Assembly: GCA_030248065.1 (NCBI GenBank)
Contig: JASAMV010000040.1
Span: forward strand, 1-64,000
Length of the DNA: 64,000 nt
Origin: Rhynchonema sp. JSB1_4
Taxonomy: Eukaryota > Nematoda > Chromadorea > Monhysterida > Xyalidae
Reading direction: 5' to 3'
The position numbers were made by a program, and so were the translations under genes. Below are positions 27,996-39,492 of the stretch, piece after piece (the stretch's first letter is position 1; every line of letters starts with the position of its first letter). A model generated the notes under the pieces. It was not told where the DNA came from and ran no database searches. It saw only the letters and a program-made list of their open reading frames with translations.

Positions 27996-30404
27996 TCAGT
28001 CAACGACGGCTGAAAATTTTGAGTTAATGTGGCAAGAAACTACGTCTCGACCACGTGAGTTTAGTTTAGTTTTAAAGGCCGCAATTGAGGCAGCAGAGAC
28101 GACGCCCTCTGGTAGCCTGTTCCAGAGGTCCACGACACGATAGGCCCAGTACCCGGACAAGTCCGCACCCGCGCCATGGACTCGACACAAACTGTGGGAG
28201 TGCCCTCGGGTTGGGCGGCCGGTGTCACGAGATGGAAAGAAGGATTCCTTGGTCACCCCAGGTATGTGACCGTGAATGACCTTGTACACAAGCACAAGAT
28301 CGTTCACGGTCCGGCGATAAATTAGGGGGTCTAAATTTAGGGCATGCAAACGCTGTTGGTAAGACAGAGTCTGCATGCCAGGTAAATAGTAAGTGAACCG
28401 ACGTTGAATTTTTTCAACGTTTTTAGCTAAAGTGACATTTTGAGGGGACCAAATGGACATGGAAAATTCCAGTAAAGGGCGGACATAGGCCAAATAAAGT
28501 TTTCGGAGGAAGTCGAGATTTCGACTGTGAAAGTTTCGGCGGATGGTCTTCTCCATTCTGCTGGCGTCAGCCACAATTTTACCAATATGTGACTCAAACT
28601 TTAAGTTTTGTTGGTCTATTAAGACACCCAAGTCCCGGACATGGGGTGGTGAAATAATCTGCTCATTCCCACAAAAATAGACAGGGGGGACTTGGGGGCG
28701 ATTCCCAAGCCTTACTGTGACGCTCTTATGGCTGGCAAGAGCCATGCCATTTGCAGAGAGCCAACTAATGACCGCATTTATGTCACCCTGGAGGATTTTG
28801 TGATCTGCAGCACTACGGATTTCCCTGTAAATTTTGATATCATCAGCGTAGAGATACAGATAGGTACCTGGATGTACTACACTGACAACATCATTTATGT
28901 AGATGAGAAAAAGGGTCGGGCCGAAAACACTGCCCTGGGCGACCCCGGAGGTGACCGGAATCCACCCAGAGACTGCGTCCCCGACCCGAACCCGCTGTGA
29001 CCGCCCATTTAGGTATGAAGATACCCAATTGAGTAAATGGCGGGGGAAACCGTAGTGCTGCAGTTTTTGCAGCAGCGCAGAGTGGGGGACAGTGTCGAAA
29101 GCCTTTTGGCTGTCTAGGTAAATGATGTCCACTGCGTTCCCACGCTCCAACGCTGCTGTCCAGTGCGACATGCAGCACAATAGCTGAGCCTCTACAGAGC
29201 GACCAGGGATGAAACCGAATTGGGAGGGAGATAATAAATTATGTTTTTGAAGATGGGCCATGACCTTTGAATTAACAAAGGTCTCCAAAAGTTTGCAGGA
29301 GGAGGATGTAAGAGAAATGGGGCGATATTTAGCGACATTTTTTGGGAATTTTTCCTTGGGGATCGGGATCACGTCGGCCAACTTGAAGTCATCGGAAACA
29401 ACTCCGGTGTGGAGAATTTGGTTAAAAAGGAAAGAGTATTGGTCCACAAGGGTGATGCCCAACTTTTTCAAGAAGGCCGAAGGGATCCCGTCAGGACCGG
29501 GGGTAGTTTTGGCTGGTAATTTTCGAAAAAACTGAAGGAGAATGGGGGGTGAGCAGACTATTTCCTCCATGTCCGGGACTAGATGAGCTGCACACAGAGG
29601 GGTTGTGCCTGCAATTCCGAAGTTGGAATTGAAGACCGAGGCAAAATATTTGTTGAAAGCGATGGCCTTGCCCTTGTCCTCTGTGTGCAGCACACCACTG
29701 GTGTCAGTTACATCAGGAAGATCAGTCCGAGGGCTGATTTTTCGTCTGATGTAACTCCAAAACTTTTTTGGGCTTGGATTCGTGACCAACGACTGTTCCC
29801 GCCTATGGACCCAGCCCCGCCTGCGTCGGCGAATGACGCGAGAGATTTTGCAACGGGAATAATAGGTGTTGATATTAGGTTCCCGATGCATGCGCGAGCG
29901 CAGACGGGACTCAGTTCTACGTAGGCGGGAAAGCTGAGGTGACCAATCGGGCATATACCCGGTTGTCGAGGAGACGCGTGAGATGGGTACAAACTCTTTA
30001 ATGGCCATTTGGCATGCTAATTTAATAGCATCCCAGGTAGAAAAAGGGTCTGAAAATGGGCCATAAAGAATTTCATCCCATGGAATATTAAGCGAAAGAA
30101 AAGCTTCCATCACGTCCCATTTGGCTCGGCCCCAGTTCCGGAAACGTGTAATTTTACGACATTTTGCTGTCGTGTAGCTGGTTGTGAGCCAGACGGGACG
30201 GTGGTCGCTCTGAACGTCTCCAAAACTGGTGGGCACCTCAACTTGGGTGATTTTGCCGGTGTCGGTCACGAAAACCAAGTCCAATAAATTTGAGCCACGA
30301 GTGGGAGTATTAACTAATTGGGTGGCGCCAGAAGTTTGATTTGATACAGATAATTTGATTGGAAAAACGGTTTCTTCGGGAAAGCTGTTTTTTTCAAAAA
30401 CAAA
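27996..30404 (-). mobile_element. 5'-truncated non-LTR retrotransposon (CR1/Jockey type), intact RT frame
   Basis: A continuous minus-strand frame of about 800 codons. It starts inside the C-terminal part of an AP-type endonuclease (QLVNTPTRGSNLLDLVF, SDHRPVWLT). It continues through a reverse transcriptase with PGPDGIPSAFLKKLG, YRPISLTSS, QFGFIPGRS, LDSQKAFDTVPHSALL, AQGSVFGPTLFLIYINDV and the catalytic YADD. A thumb and C-terminal region typical of CR1/Jockey-group ORF2 follow (LAYVRPLLEFSMSIWSPQ). No stop or frameshift interrupts it, so the insertion is young despite missing its 5' end. ORF1 and most of the endonuclease are absent, making this copy non-autonomous. Clade assignment within the group needs a phylogeny. 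Confidence 0.88.
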
Positions 30405-31184
30405 TTACTGACCACTGGGCGCCAGTTTTATATAATAAATTTCAAAAATGTCTCAAAAACTTATTTTTCAATTCCGAAAACCAAAACGGGTAGAGTTGCC
30501 TTGCCTTGTCGAGTCAGGCAAAAGTCATTCTTTTTCAGCGTTGGTCTTCCTTTCCCTGATGGGTCTCGACGCGATGTGTTTCTTTGGATTTCGAGAGAAA
30601 TTTTATTTTTCAGAGTTCATCATTTTGTGAACTTTTTATGAACACATAATGCGATTGAAAGACACGACGAGGTTTAAACACTGTTCAACGGAGCCATCGC
30701 GGCTGTTCGATTTGCTCAGAAGAAAGCACTTATGCGATTTTGACAGCAATCTTTGCACTTTGAAGTGAGTTTGCGCTTGTTTTTGTTATTTTTTGGCGGT
30801 TTGGTTTACATTTGTTCGAAGCAAATGAAAATGAAGGCTGCAATTGATTACTGTTCTACGTTCGTCCTATAAATAAGTGCGATGTAGACTGCCTGTGCCC
30901 CCGCCGCCCGCGCCCACCGGCACCCGATATAAAAATATAAAACGCAACACAACCACTGGCGGCCGGCCACTACCACAAAACCACACCACTACCGTTTCCC
31001 AAAAATAGCCCCCCACCCCCAATACAACCCCCCTAAAAGGAGTCAGTGAAAAGAGCCCCCAGAGATTAGGATCGGGCCTGGTGACGGGTAACTTCGGCCC
31101 GGCTCGGCCCGACTGACCAAAACACTGGCCCGGCCCGGCCCCGTTTTGAAAGTTCTGGTAAATCGCGACCCGGCCGACCCAGTG
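30405..31184. other. Non-coding stretch with GC-rich repeat remnants
   Basis: No gene recognised. From about 31060 to 31184 it contains CCCGGCCCGG-type blocks in both orientations, similar to the repeat in the cyclotransferase intron near 41430 and 41700. Confidence 0.4.
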
Positions 31185-31538
31185 CAGTGTTGGAGGTGGG
31201 GGGGGGGGTTTGGGGGGGCCCCTCGCCTGGTACAGTAGGTATCCCCCCCGATGTTTGGCATGGTACAGTAACAGTACAGTAGGTATCCCCCCCCGATTTT
31301 CACCCCGGTACAGTAGGTATCCCCCCCGATTTTGCCTCAAAAGTGCCAATTTTTGACCAAAATGGCCAAAATTAGTGTAAAATCAGTGGTTTTTACCTCA
31401 AATCACCCCAAATTCGCGCGCTACGCGCGCAAATACTACGTTTTCACACGATTCCACACATAATAAACACATAAAAAATTTTCACCCCAAACCCTACCCC
31501 CCCCCAAACCCCCCCCTGGGTACATAACCCCCCCCAGG

Positions 31539-31978
31539 CACTGTAGTGGCTGGGGGGGGGGATGGGGGGGATTCCCCCCCCCTAAGGGGTATCTATCTCG
31601 AGTCAACCCTTAGGGGGGGGATGGGGGGGGGGGAAGGGTATCTATCTCGAGCCGACCCCAAAGGGTATCTCGAGTAAGTAGATTTATGGTTTTCAAAGGC
31701 AAAAATAGGTGTTTTTCGACCTCGGGACCCCCAAAAATCGCGCGCTCCGCGCGCAAACACCCAAAAATGGTCATTTTAGGCCAATTTTCGGCAAAAATGT
31801 CAAAAAGTACCCATTTTTAGGCCAATGTTGCAGTAAAATTGCATGCAAAAAACGGCCTTTTTTCGCCTTTTGACGGACCATAGGGGTATCTTGGGTAGCC
31901 TCTGGGGGGTATCTCGAGTAAGTCCGAAACCTTCCCCCCCCTAGGGTATCTTGGGTCGATTGGCCTGCCACCACACTG
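31539..31978. mobile_element. Nested hAT MITE, TATCTCGAG-array family
   Basis: Ends CACTGTAGTGGC and GCCACCACACTG lie between exact CCCCCAGG duplications (31531-31538 and 31979-31986). The uninterrupted relative near 53402-53415 shows a single CCCCCAGGCCATCGG at this point, confirming the insertion. Arrays read GGTATCTATCTCGAG; a CGCGCGCTCCGCGCGC core lies at about 31738-31753. A worn copy is at 36612-36957. Confidence 0.9.
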
Positions 31979-32066
31979 CCCCCAGGCCATCGGCTCTGGT
32001 ACAGTAGGTATCCCCCCCTCTCTGAGCGCGGTACAGTAGGTATCCCCCCTCCAGAGTACCTCCAAC

Positions 32067-33048
32067 CAGTGTAGTGGCTGGGGGGGGGGATGGGGGGGGG
32101 TATTCCCCCCCCCTAAGGAGTAGGTACCTTGCAACCACCCCTTGGGGGGGGGGATGGGGGGGAAGGGTAGGTACCTTGCAACCACCCCGGAGGGTACCTT
32201 GCAACCATCAATTTATGGTTTTTATAGGCAAAAATGGGTGTTTTTCGACCTCAAAACCCCAAAAATCGCGCGCTCCGCGCGCAAACCTCCATATAATAGG
32301 TATTTTGGGGAAATTTTCGGCCAAAATGCAAAAAAGTACCAATTTTTCGGCCAAATTTGCAGTATAATGCATGCAAAAAACACCCTTTTTTCGGACCTCA
32401 GGGGTACCTTGCAACCTCCCGGAGGCTGGGTAGGGGGGTACCTTGCAACCATCTGGATCCATCCCCCCCCCAAGGGTACCTTGCAACCATATGCCTGCCA
32501 CTACTAGGGTTAGAGGTCGGGGGGGTACCCGACACCCGACAGCCGACACCCGACATCTGGAAATACCCGACACCCGACACCCGACATCTCAGAAAAAAAG
32601 CCGACACCCGACACCCGACAGTTGCAAAAAAACCCGACACCCGACATCTAGTTTTTAAAAAAAACCCGACACCCGACACCTGTTTTTGGACCAAAAACAG
32701 GCAAATTTTTGCTCATTTGCATCATGAGTGCAATTTTTTGGCTCAAGTTACTGAATTCAAGTATTTTCACACGAAATAAACACCAAAATGTCACATTCTG
32801 CGTCTTCGGAAACATTTGGTTCGAAGAAAATTTTCTCTAAAAATTCTTCTCTCAAGCAATACTGATGCTTTGAACCGTAAGTGTCGGGTGTCGGCTGTCG
32901 GGTGTCGGGTCCGAAAAAACCCGACACCCGACATCTGGGGGTACCCGACACCCGACACCCGACACCTACACTTTTTTGGCACCCGACACCCGACACCCGA
33001 CAGCCGACACCCGACATCTCTCTAACCCTAGCCACTACACTGGCACTG
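32067..33048. mobile_element. Nested hAT MITE, ACCTTGCAACC-array family, itself interrupted
   Basis: Exact CCTCCAAC duplications (32059-32066 and 33049-33056) flank an element that starts CAGTGTAGTGGCTGGGG and ends GCCACTACACTGGCACTG. Removing it rebuilds the CCTCCAACACTG end of the 31185-33060 element. Arrays read GGTACCTTGCAACC, and a CGCGCGCTCCGCGCGC core lies at about 32267-32282. The element 32505-33030 sits near its right end. Confidence 0.88.
32505..33030. mobile_element. Innermost hAT MITE, CCGACACC-array family
   Basis: Ends TAGGGTTAGAG and CTCTAACCCTA with exact GCCACTAC duplications (32497-32504 and 33031-33038). Arrays of CCGACACCCGACA face GTCGGGTGTCGGG around an AT-rich centre. 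A truncated relative ends next to NSRP1 exon 7. Confidence 0.9.
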
Positions 33049-33164
33049 CCTCCAACACTGACCCAGTGATTCGGTTTCTGTGAGTGAACCGGGTCCATTT
33101 GGGTCTCACAACTACAGTGGCAGCAGTGTAGTTCCTGGTCCGGCGCGGCGGTTAGTGCACCTAC

Positions 33165-33257
33165 TAGGCATGGGCACAATACCCAATACCACCCAATACC
33201 CAATACCAATACCAGGTATTGGGTCAGTATTGGCTGGGTGGCGCGCTTGGTATTGGG
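33165..33257. repeat. CAATACC-family hAT MITE, short copy
   Basis: TAGGCATGGGCACAATACCC is followed by a few CAATACC and GGTATTGGG units. The right end was lost where the element 33258-33695 begins. Confidence 0.55.
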
Positions 33258-33695
33258 CAGTGTTGGAGGTACTCTGGAGGGGGGGATACCTCTGTACCGC
33301 GCTCGGAGAGGGGGATACCTACTGTACCAGAGCCGATCGCCTGGGGGGGTTATGTACCTTAGGGGGGGTTAGGTTTTGGGGTGAAAATTTGTAATGTGTT
33401 TATTCTGTGTGGAATCGTGTGAAAACGTAGTATTTGCGCGCGTAGCGCGCGAATTTTGGGTAATTTGAGGCAAAAACCACTGATTTTACACTAATTTTGG
33501 CCATTTTGGTCAAAAATTGGCACTTTTGAGGCAAAATCGGGGGATACCTACTGTACCGGGGTGAAAATCGGGGGGGGGGGATACCTACTGTACCATGCCA
33601 AACATCAGGGGGGATACCTACTGTACCAGGCGAGGGGGGATACCTATTGTACTGGGGGGGCTACCCCCCCCCCAAGCCCCCCACCTCCAACACTG
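33258..33695. mobile_element. hAT MITE, CAGTGTTGGAGG family (inverted copy)
   Basis: Both termini and the GGGGGGATACCTACTGTACC arrays are present, with the CGCGCGTAGCGCGCGA core near 33436-33451. The left flank GTATTGGG and the right flank ACTACCGT differ, so one side was replaced after insertion. Confidence 0.8.
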
Positions 33696-33699
33696 ACTA

Positions 33700-34036
33700 C
33701 CGTATTGTCGGAAATAGAACCCGGGGGGTCTATTTTTTCACTGGGGTCATTTTGGGGGGTTCAATTTATGGGGGGGTCAGTTATTGGGGGGGTTATATTT
33801 TTCATTTGGCCCCCCGACGAAAAAAATCGTTGTTACTGATGCCCATAAAAATGGCTTGTTTTCGGTATTTTCTAACTTTAATAGCGGCAATTATGCTTAA
33901 AAAGCTGTATTCTGTTGTGTACGCAAGCTTAAACAACGTTTGACACAACAACACAGCCTTACCGTACCACTAATCTGAGGTACGGTGAAGGTGGGGGTGG
34001 GGTTCTATTAATGGGGGGGTTCTATTTTTCTGGATT
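33700..34036. mobile_element. TA-flanked MITE, CCGTATTGTCGG family, right end lost
   Basis: CCGTATTGTCGGAAATAGAA and the following GGGGGGGTCA and GGTTCTATT arrays match the complete element 52201-53510. That element carries, at the position equivalent to 33950, an extra insertion absent here. The right inverted terminus is replaced by CAATACC array. Confidence 0.7.
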
Positions 34037-34039
34037 AGT

Positions 34040-34376
34040 ATTGGGTATTGGTTTTGACCCAATACCTGGGCAAACCCAATACCAATACCAGGCCAGCTTC
34101 AATACCAATACCCAATACCAGAATTAGACCCAATACCAATACCAAACACTCGTATTGGTATTGGTATTGGGTGGTATATTGGTATTGGGTATCAGTGCTG
34201 TGGCTGGGGGGGTGGGGGGGATCCCACCCAATGGTACCCTACCCGCCCCGGCCTGGTACACTACCCCCCTGCCAGCCCCGCTCCGGTACCCTACCAGCCT
34301 ACCCCCTACCCGCCCCGATTTTTTGCCCTCAAAATGCCCATTTTTCGGTCAAAATTGCCCAACCCCTCCAGCCACT
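34040..34376. repeat. CAATACC array with inserted CTACCC-family end
   Basis: A CAATACC/GGTATTG array occupies 34040-34192. At 34193 a CAGTGCTGTGGCTGGGG terminus starts a CTACCC-family hAT MITE. It stops at GCCACTACACTG (34376), the terminus of a different family, so the copy is a chimaera. Confidence 0.6.
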
Positions 34377-34698
34377 ACACTGGGTCTCACAAAAAATGCC
34401 CAGTGAAGTGAGCCCCAAATGAGCGCGAAAACTAATACATGTGTTCGACGACGTTGTTTGACGAGATGATTTGACCACATTACCTGAAATTGGATTGTAG
34501 ACGCGACTACAGAACTCCCAATCATGTTGTCCTTTATTTCAGCACGTTATCTGGTCATCATCACTGCATATCCCCAACCGGATCGATTTCGATATCATCT
34601 TCAACATCCTCACCACCTGACGTCAGCACCACATAGCGCCCCACACCATCTATTCGACACATTTTTATCACATCACATCATATATTCATATATTCATC

Positions 34699-37508
34699 AT
34701 GTCCGACGATCTTGATACGTTTTTCAAGAAGAAAACCAACAAAAAGAAGAAAACGGGTGTAACACATATTCAGAAATTGGGCAAGAAGCTCGAGAAATCT
34801 GCCAAAAGACAGGTTAGAAAGGCAAGAAGCGACAGAATTTCGTTGTTTATGAGGGTTAATTATAGATGGAAATTTTCTTTGCCCGTTTTTTTCAGGTACA
34901 GTTGCAAATAGAAAAAACAACCGTTTTTTTAGAGATGCCAAATAATAAACCGATGCTTTTCCGGGCGCTGGAAAAATATCGAAAATGTTCGGATTTCCGC
35001 GTTTTTCAAGAAAAACTTGGAAAGTCGCGAATTCAGTTTCTCGAATTGTGCAAAAACACCATTTTTATGTGTTTTGGACGACTTGCAGCATGACTTTCCT
35101 TCATCAAGCAGTTTTAGACCTCAATTTTGCCTAAATATACCCCATTTGAACAGGCGACCAACTTTGGGCTGGGCAAATATCGAAAAAACTTTTTTTCGAA
35201 ACAACGGGTTTTCCAGTAAATATGCTTTTTCGGAAAAACTGTAACTATACCTATGAAAAAGGGGAAACTTTTTACTGTTTTGCTATTTGTTTTTTCCAAG
35301 GAATCGAATCGTCATTTTTTTCTCGAAAAGTCTTTGTTTTTTCTAAGATAAATGCAGCAGGGGTTCCTGGACCGAACAAAGAGATAATGTTTTTTCCTTG
35401 AACATATGCAGGAAGAACTAGACAGAGAGAATGAGGAGCGACAACAGCGTGAAATCAAGGACGAAGAGTTCATCCAAAATCGACTGCAAGAGGACGCCGA
35501 ATGGATCGATTTCAGCAACGATAAGGAATTGACCGTTGATGGACTGAAAATCAAGGATATGGAGGAAGTGTGAGTTGACAGTTGAACAGTTGTGGCTTTT
35601 TCGTTTCACTGCGGTTGCAGGTGAGAAACGGCTGGTTTTCTTGGAAAACATGAACAAAAACACCTAAAATAACAAACAGTGTCCTTCGGGCTCTGGCTTC
35701 TGGCAAAACAATCGAATACCAAAGCTGCACCATCTGACTGGATTGTCAATCATAATTTTGCTGACCAAATAAATTAAATAAAAAATTGTGGAAGTCCACA
35801 AAGTTATATGAATGAGTTGTTGCAGTGAACAAGAGCCGGAGATTGACGAGGACGAGCCAGCGCCGGAGCCGGAGAAGGCGCGCACTTGGGGCACATTGCC
35901 GAGTGCAGACGCAGAGAATGCACCAGTCGAGAATGGGGTGCCAGACGCACAACCGGTTAAACAGGTGCGTGATTAGATTTGATTGATGTTGTGTTACTAT
36001 TGGTTGTTGTCTTTAGTCAGTGCGACTGTTAATCACAATTGCGGGGGGCAGACGTCTTGATTCGTTTTGGTTCTGTTTTGACCAAGACAAGTTTTTGGCT
36101 GAAAACTGACCTCGACTTCACTTAGATTTTCTTTTCGCAAGTCGCGCGTGTTTGTCCAAGCGTCTATAGCATGCATTTTTGGTTTCGATTTCGAAATAGC
36201 CGTTTCTTGACGGTTGTCCATAAACAAGCAAACTCGTTTATTACGCCGCAATAAGCCCACTCCCCAAGCAAGTGTGTATCGTGGCTCAATAACAAAAATA
36301 AAATGAATCAGAACGAGGTATGCGTTCAGGCTTACAGCACAACGAGTTTCAAAGAAAAAGAAAACAACAAACCGCAAGCCCAAGTGTCTTGATGATTCCA
36401 TAATTTGTTTGCAGCAACCTGCCACCTATGTCCCGCCATCGCAACGTCGTCATTTGCAACAACAACAGGCGCAGGCCAAAGTCGACATTGCCAATCAGGA
36501 AATGTTCCCCAGTTTGGGTGCGGCCGAGACGATTGAGAAGACGCAGAAGGAGCACGAGAAGAAGATAGAGTGCGCTTTTGTTTTGTTTAGCTTCTTTTTT
36601 TATTATGCGTTGTATCTATCTCGAGTCAACCTTTAGGTGGGTGGGGGAAGGATAGGGTATATCCAAATCCATCTCGAGCCGACCCCAAATTTTATCTCGA
36701 ATCAGTAGATTTATAGTTTTCAGGGGTAAAAATGGGCGCTTTTCGACCTCGAAACCCCCAAGAATCGCGCGCTCCGTGCACAAACACTCAAAAATGGTCA
36801 TTTTAGGCCAACTTTCCGTCAAAATGTCTCAAAAGTACCCGTTTTTTTAGTAAAATTGCATGCAAAATACGCCTTTTTCGCCTTTTGATGGACCACAGCG
36901 GTATCTTGGACTTGGGTGGCCTCTTGAGGGTATCTTGGGTCATTTGACCTGCCTGGTCACTAGCTCTGAGCACAATGATCACAACTTCCGCAACGAGCTG
37001 AATCCAATTTGTTACGTGCTTACGCGAACAGCAGCGTTGTTTGGAATTTACGCACCGAGACGGAGATCGCAAGATAATATCAAATACACTGCATTTACGC
37101 ACGTGACCAGGCCTGGCCTGTCGAGAATTCAGGCCAATGAGCACGTTCATTGTTGATTTCTTGTCATCATCATCATCATCGTAATTGCAGAACACGCAAA
37201 ATGGAGGAGGCGCGCCGGAGCAGTGACCATCCGGACCCGTCTTTCGGCAGTCGCACAATTGAGCCGATCGAGGGTGACCATTCCCCGCTGCCCAATCGAC
37301 CGTCAGCGCCTAATTCGTACGTGCCGCCGCATTTGCGCGGACAGACGGGCGGCGGGGGACGTGAACCTGCTGGTGCTGGTGGTATGTCTTCGTTGTTGTT
37401 GTGATTATCATCTTAGCAGCCGGGGATAACAAACGTGTCTGATTCTTTTTTATTCGGTTCATCGAGATTTCTAACATCTTCATTTTTTAAATAGTAAATA
37501 GTTTTACA

Positions 37509-37539
<31 letters not shown>

Positions 37540-37558
37540 AAAAAAAAAAAACAAAAGT

Positions 37559-37590
<32 letters not shown>

Positions 37591-38169
37591 GATCGATTCG
37601 CTGTTGGTCTGTGATCTTGTGCATTTGAAGATTTTCTGATTCTGACCTAATCGGAGCGACCGTCAAATTTATAGTTCAGCCTTTTTCATCGGGTGATATT
37701 TTCGAAACGGTGTAAAGGTCAGTTGGGTGTGAAGGTCGGTGGAAAGCTCGGTCGACAGCCCAGTGTGATCGACCTCGGTGTAAACTTGAAACATTCCACG
37801 TTAATAACAGGCAATGTTTCACGTTTACACCGAGCTACGCCGACCGAGCTTTCGACCGACCTTTACGCCCGACCGACCTTTATACCGTTTCGAAAATTCC
37901 ACCCACACCGTTACACACCACACCTTTACACCGTTTGGTAGAATGCGATCGGAAGTTTAGTCGATAAAACAAAATACCCTATTGTGTTGTTGTCATTTGC
38001 AGACCAGCCCCCAGCGCGCGGCAGCCCGCACCACGGTGCCGACGGTTTCCAGCAACAGGCGTCGCGCCATCACGGTCGGGGGTTCCAGTCGGGCAATCAG
38101 AATGCCTGGGGTCGCGCGCCACCACCGGAACCGACAAGCAATCGATTCGCTGGGCTGCGCGATGATTGA
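34699..38169 (+). CDS. CDV3: CDV3 homologue, six exons
   Basis: CDV3 is a small, mostly disordered cytoplasmic protein of uncertain biochemical role. Exons 34699-34812, 35412-35569, 35826-35964, 36415-36569, 37191-37381 and 38003-38169 join in phase to 307 residues. The N-terminus MSDDLDTFFKKKTNKKKKT matches the family's LDxFFxKxxKKKKK start. Exon 2 carries EDAEWIDF...VDGLKIKDMEE, like the EWKELE...YSGLRVQAMQ segment. Exon 4 carries YVPPSQRR and ANQEMFPSLGAAETIEK, like the YRPPGAR and DTQFPSLQSTAK segments. Exon 5 adds a second YVPPHLRGQ and a Gly/Arg-rich stretch; the protein ends SNRFAGLRDD, a tail also seen in RNA-linked proteins such as eIF4B. Introns 1, 4 and 5 contain repeats. Confidence 0.85.
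34890..35330. repeat. Diverged AAAACCGTTTT-type repeat in CDV3 intron 1
   Basis: GGTACAGTTGCAAATAGAAA followed by ACAACCGTTTTTTTAG and later GGCGACCAACTTTGGGCTGG correspond in reverse complement to 2955-3290. The ends are worn. Confidence 0.5.
36612..36957. mobile_element. Worn hAT MITE, TATCTCGAG-array family, CDV3 intron 4
   Basis: CTATCTCGAGTCAACCTTTA, the AATCGCGCGCTCCGTGCACA core and GGGTATCTTGGGTCATTTGA follow the order of 31539-31978. Termini are incomplete. Confidence 0.65.
37506..37590. repeat. A-rich simple repeat in CDV3 intron 5
   Basis: Nearly uninterrupted A runs broken by CT, C and GTGGT. No TSD or retroelement body is visible beside it. Confidence 0.8.
37691..37904. mobile_element. 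GGGTGGAATTTTC-family MITE in CDV3 intron 5
   Basis: GGGTGATATTTTCGAAACGG and CGTTTCGAAAATTCCACCC are inverted ends. The internal blocks match 23066-23291 in opposite orientation. No clear duplication is visible here. Confidence 0.75.
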
Positions 38170-39492
38170 TCGGAATCGATGTTGATTGGATTTGCAAGTC
38201 TCATCAGTCGGTGTTTTGCGTGAATCTTGGTCAATTTTGGAATGAATCGCTTGGTCCGCTGGATTTCTGTCGCCGCTGTTCGTTATTATTATTCGTATTT
38301 TGTTGTGTTCGCTCTGTCCATGGTGTTTTTCTTTGTCCGAAAATTTATTTGTGTTTGTGTGGCTACGCTACTTGTGAGATACAACGTTGTTATTATTGTG
38401 GTGGACCTTTTTTCGGTTTGGTTTCGTCCATGAAAACTATTATGACCTTTTCGGTGATTTTGGTCACGAAAGTTATATATATGGGATGTATGTCATTATT
38501 TCTTTGATTTTCTCTATCGATGTGTGTTATTTCGTTGAGTAAGGAAAAGTAGGTAACACACGAACGATTGTAACTTTTCGGTTGCGTGGTGGTGATCCCA
38601 TTTGTGTTGCCATCGGTGTTTGTGAAAAATTTTATTGTGAACCCCGTTTACTATTGATTCGTGAAAAACTAGTGTTGAAACTGAAACAAATAGTTGTGCT
38701 TCAGCTGTGTAAGCTTGCTCTTTTGTGTTTATGCACTGCAACTTCTGATTGTAGGCAAATCCATTTGGTAGTGTGTTCGTGATGCACAGAATGTGTATTT
38801 TTCAATCTGATATTGGCACAAGTTGTATTTTCATTGAATCCACGCGCCTTTTCTACACAGAAACAGGTATACAAAGAAAACTTTAAACAAGTTTGTTGAT
38901 GTCGATGTCAAACTATTTGAGGTATACGTTAAGCCCAGAACAGACTTGATTGTGGGGTCCAAATCTTCTACGATGGTATTACTAACTGGTGCGCGCATCT
39001 CACATAACAGTACTTTTAATTGAGAATTAATTCATCGACTTATTAGTAGTTGTGCATCCGACGGTCCATTTTCTGTTGACCGCTGCAAACCAAAATGGTT
39101 GATAATAATTTGAGACCTGGCCAGCTGTTATTTTAGCTCCGGTAGTTTTCATACACACAATCATTTGGTCTCTTGCGTTGTTGCTGTTGTTTGTGTGTAA
39201 AAATCCACCCCACCGTTCTGTAAAAATCCAAATGCCTTTTTTTCATTCTGCTGTGTCGTACATAACATTGTGTTCTTCTGTATCTATTTCCATGTCAAAC
39301 AATAGCTTGTGCTTTTCTGCTACTGAAATGCGGATGAATAAAATTCTGAAACATAATTGTTTGTGGTTTTCGTTTATTCTGAGGTTGATCATGAAGTGTC
39401 CCACACTGCTGGTACACGATAATCGTGCACTTATCTCGTGGCAAATAAACTATATTGATAATTTCATTGAGTTTGTTTTCAGTGATCCAAAA
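38170..39492. other. CDV3 3' flank and MRPS10 5' region
   Basis: No additional coding exon is recognised. A TTTTCAG acceptor at 39477-39483 lies just before the MRPS10 start codon, so an upstream non-coding exon of that gene probably lies in this interval. Confidence 0.45.

Larger units (their letters stand above)
31185..33060. mobile_element. hAT MITE, CAGTGTTGGAGG family, carrying three nested MITEs
   Basis: It begins CAGTGTTGGAGG at 31185 and ends CCTCCAACACTG at 33060. It is flanked by the exact 8-bp duplication ACCCAGTG (31177-31184 and 33061-33068). Its own sequence, GGTACAGTAGGTATCCCCC arrays and a CGCGCGCTACGCGCGC core near 31414-31430, is interrupted twice, by 31539-31978 and 32067-33048. 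Uninterrupted relatives are at 33258-33695, 45315-45439 and 53053-53495. Confidence 0.9.

Noticed and set aside
32504..33030. CCGACACC arrays considered as a CRISPR-like or minisatellite locus
   Set aside because: No unique spacers; the arrays are inverted about a centre and bounded by TIRs with GCCACTAC duplications.
37506..37590. A-rich tract as the poly(A) tail of a retrocopy
   Set aside because: No target duplication, no retroposed body upstream, and it lies within a CDV3 intron between confirmed exons.
39178..39492. N-terminal extension of MRPS10 by about 105 residues
   Set aside because: The frame is open by chance. A TTTTCAG acceptor lies just upstream of Met 39493, and the sequence after it is a good mitochondrial targeting peptide.
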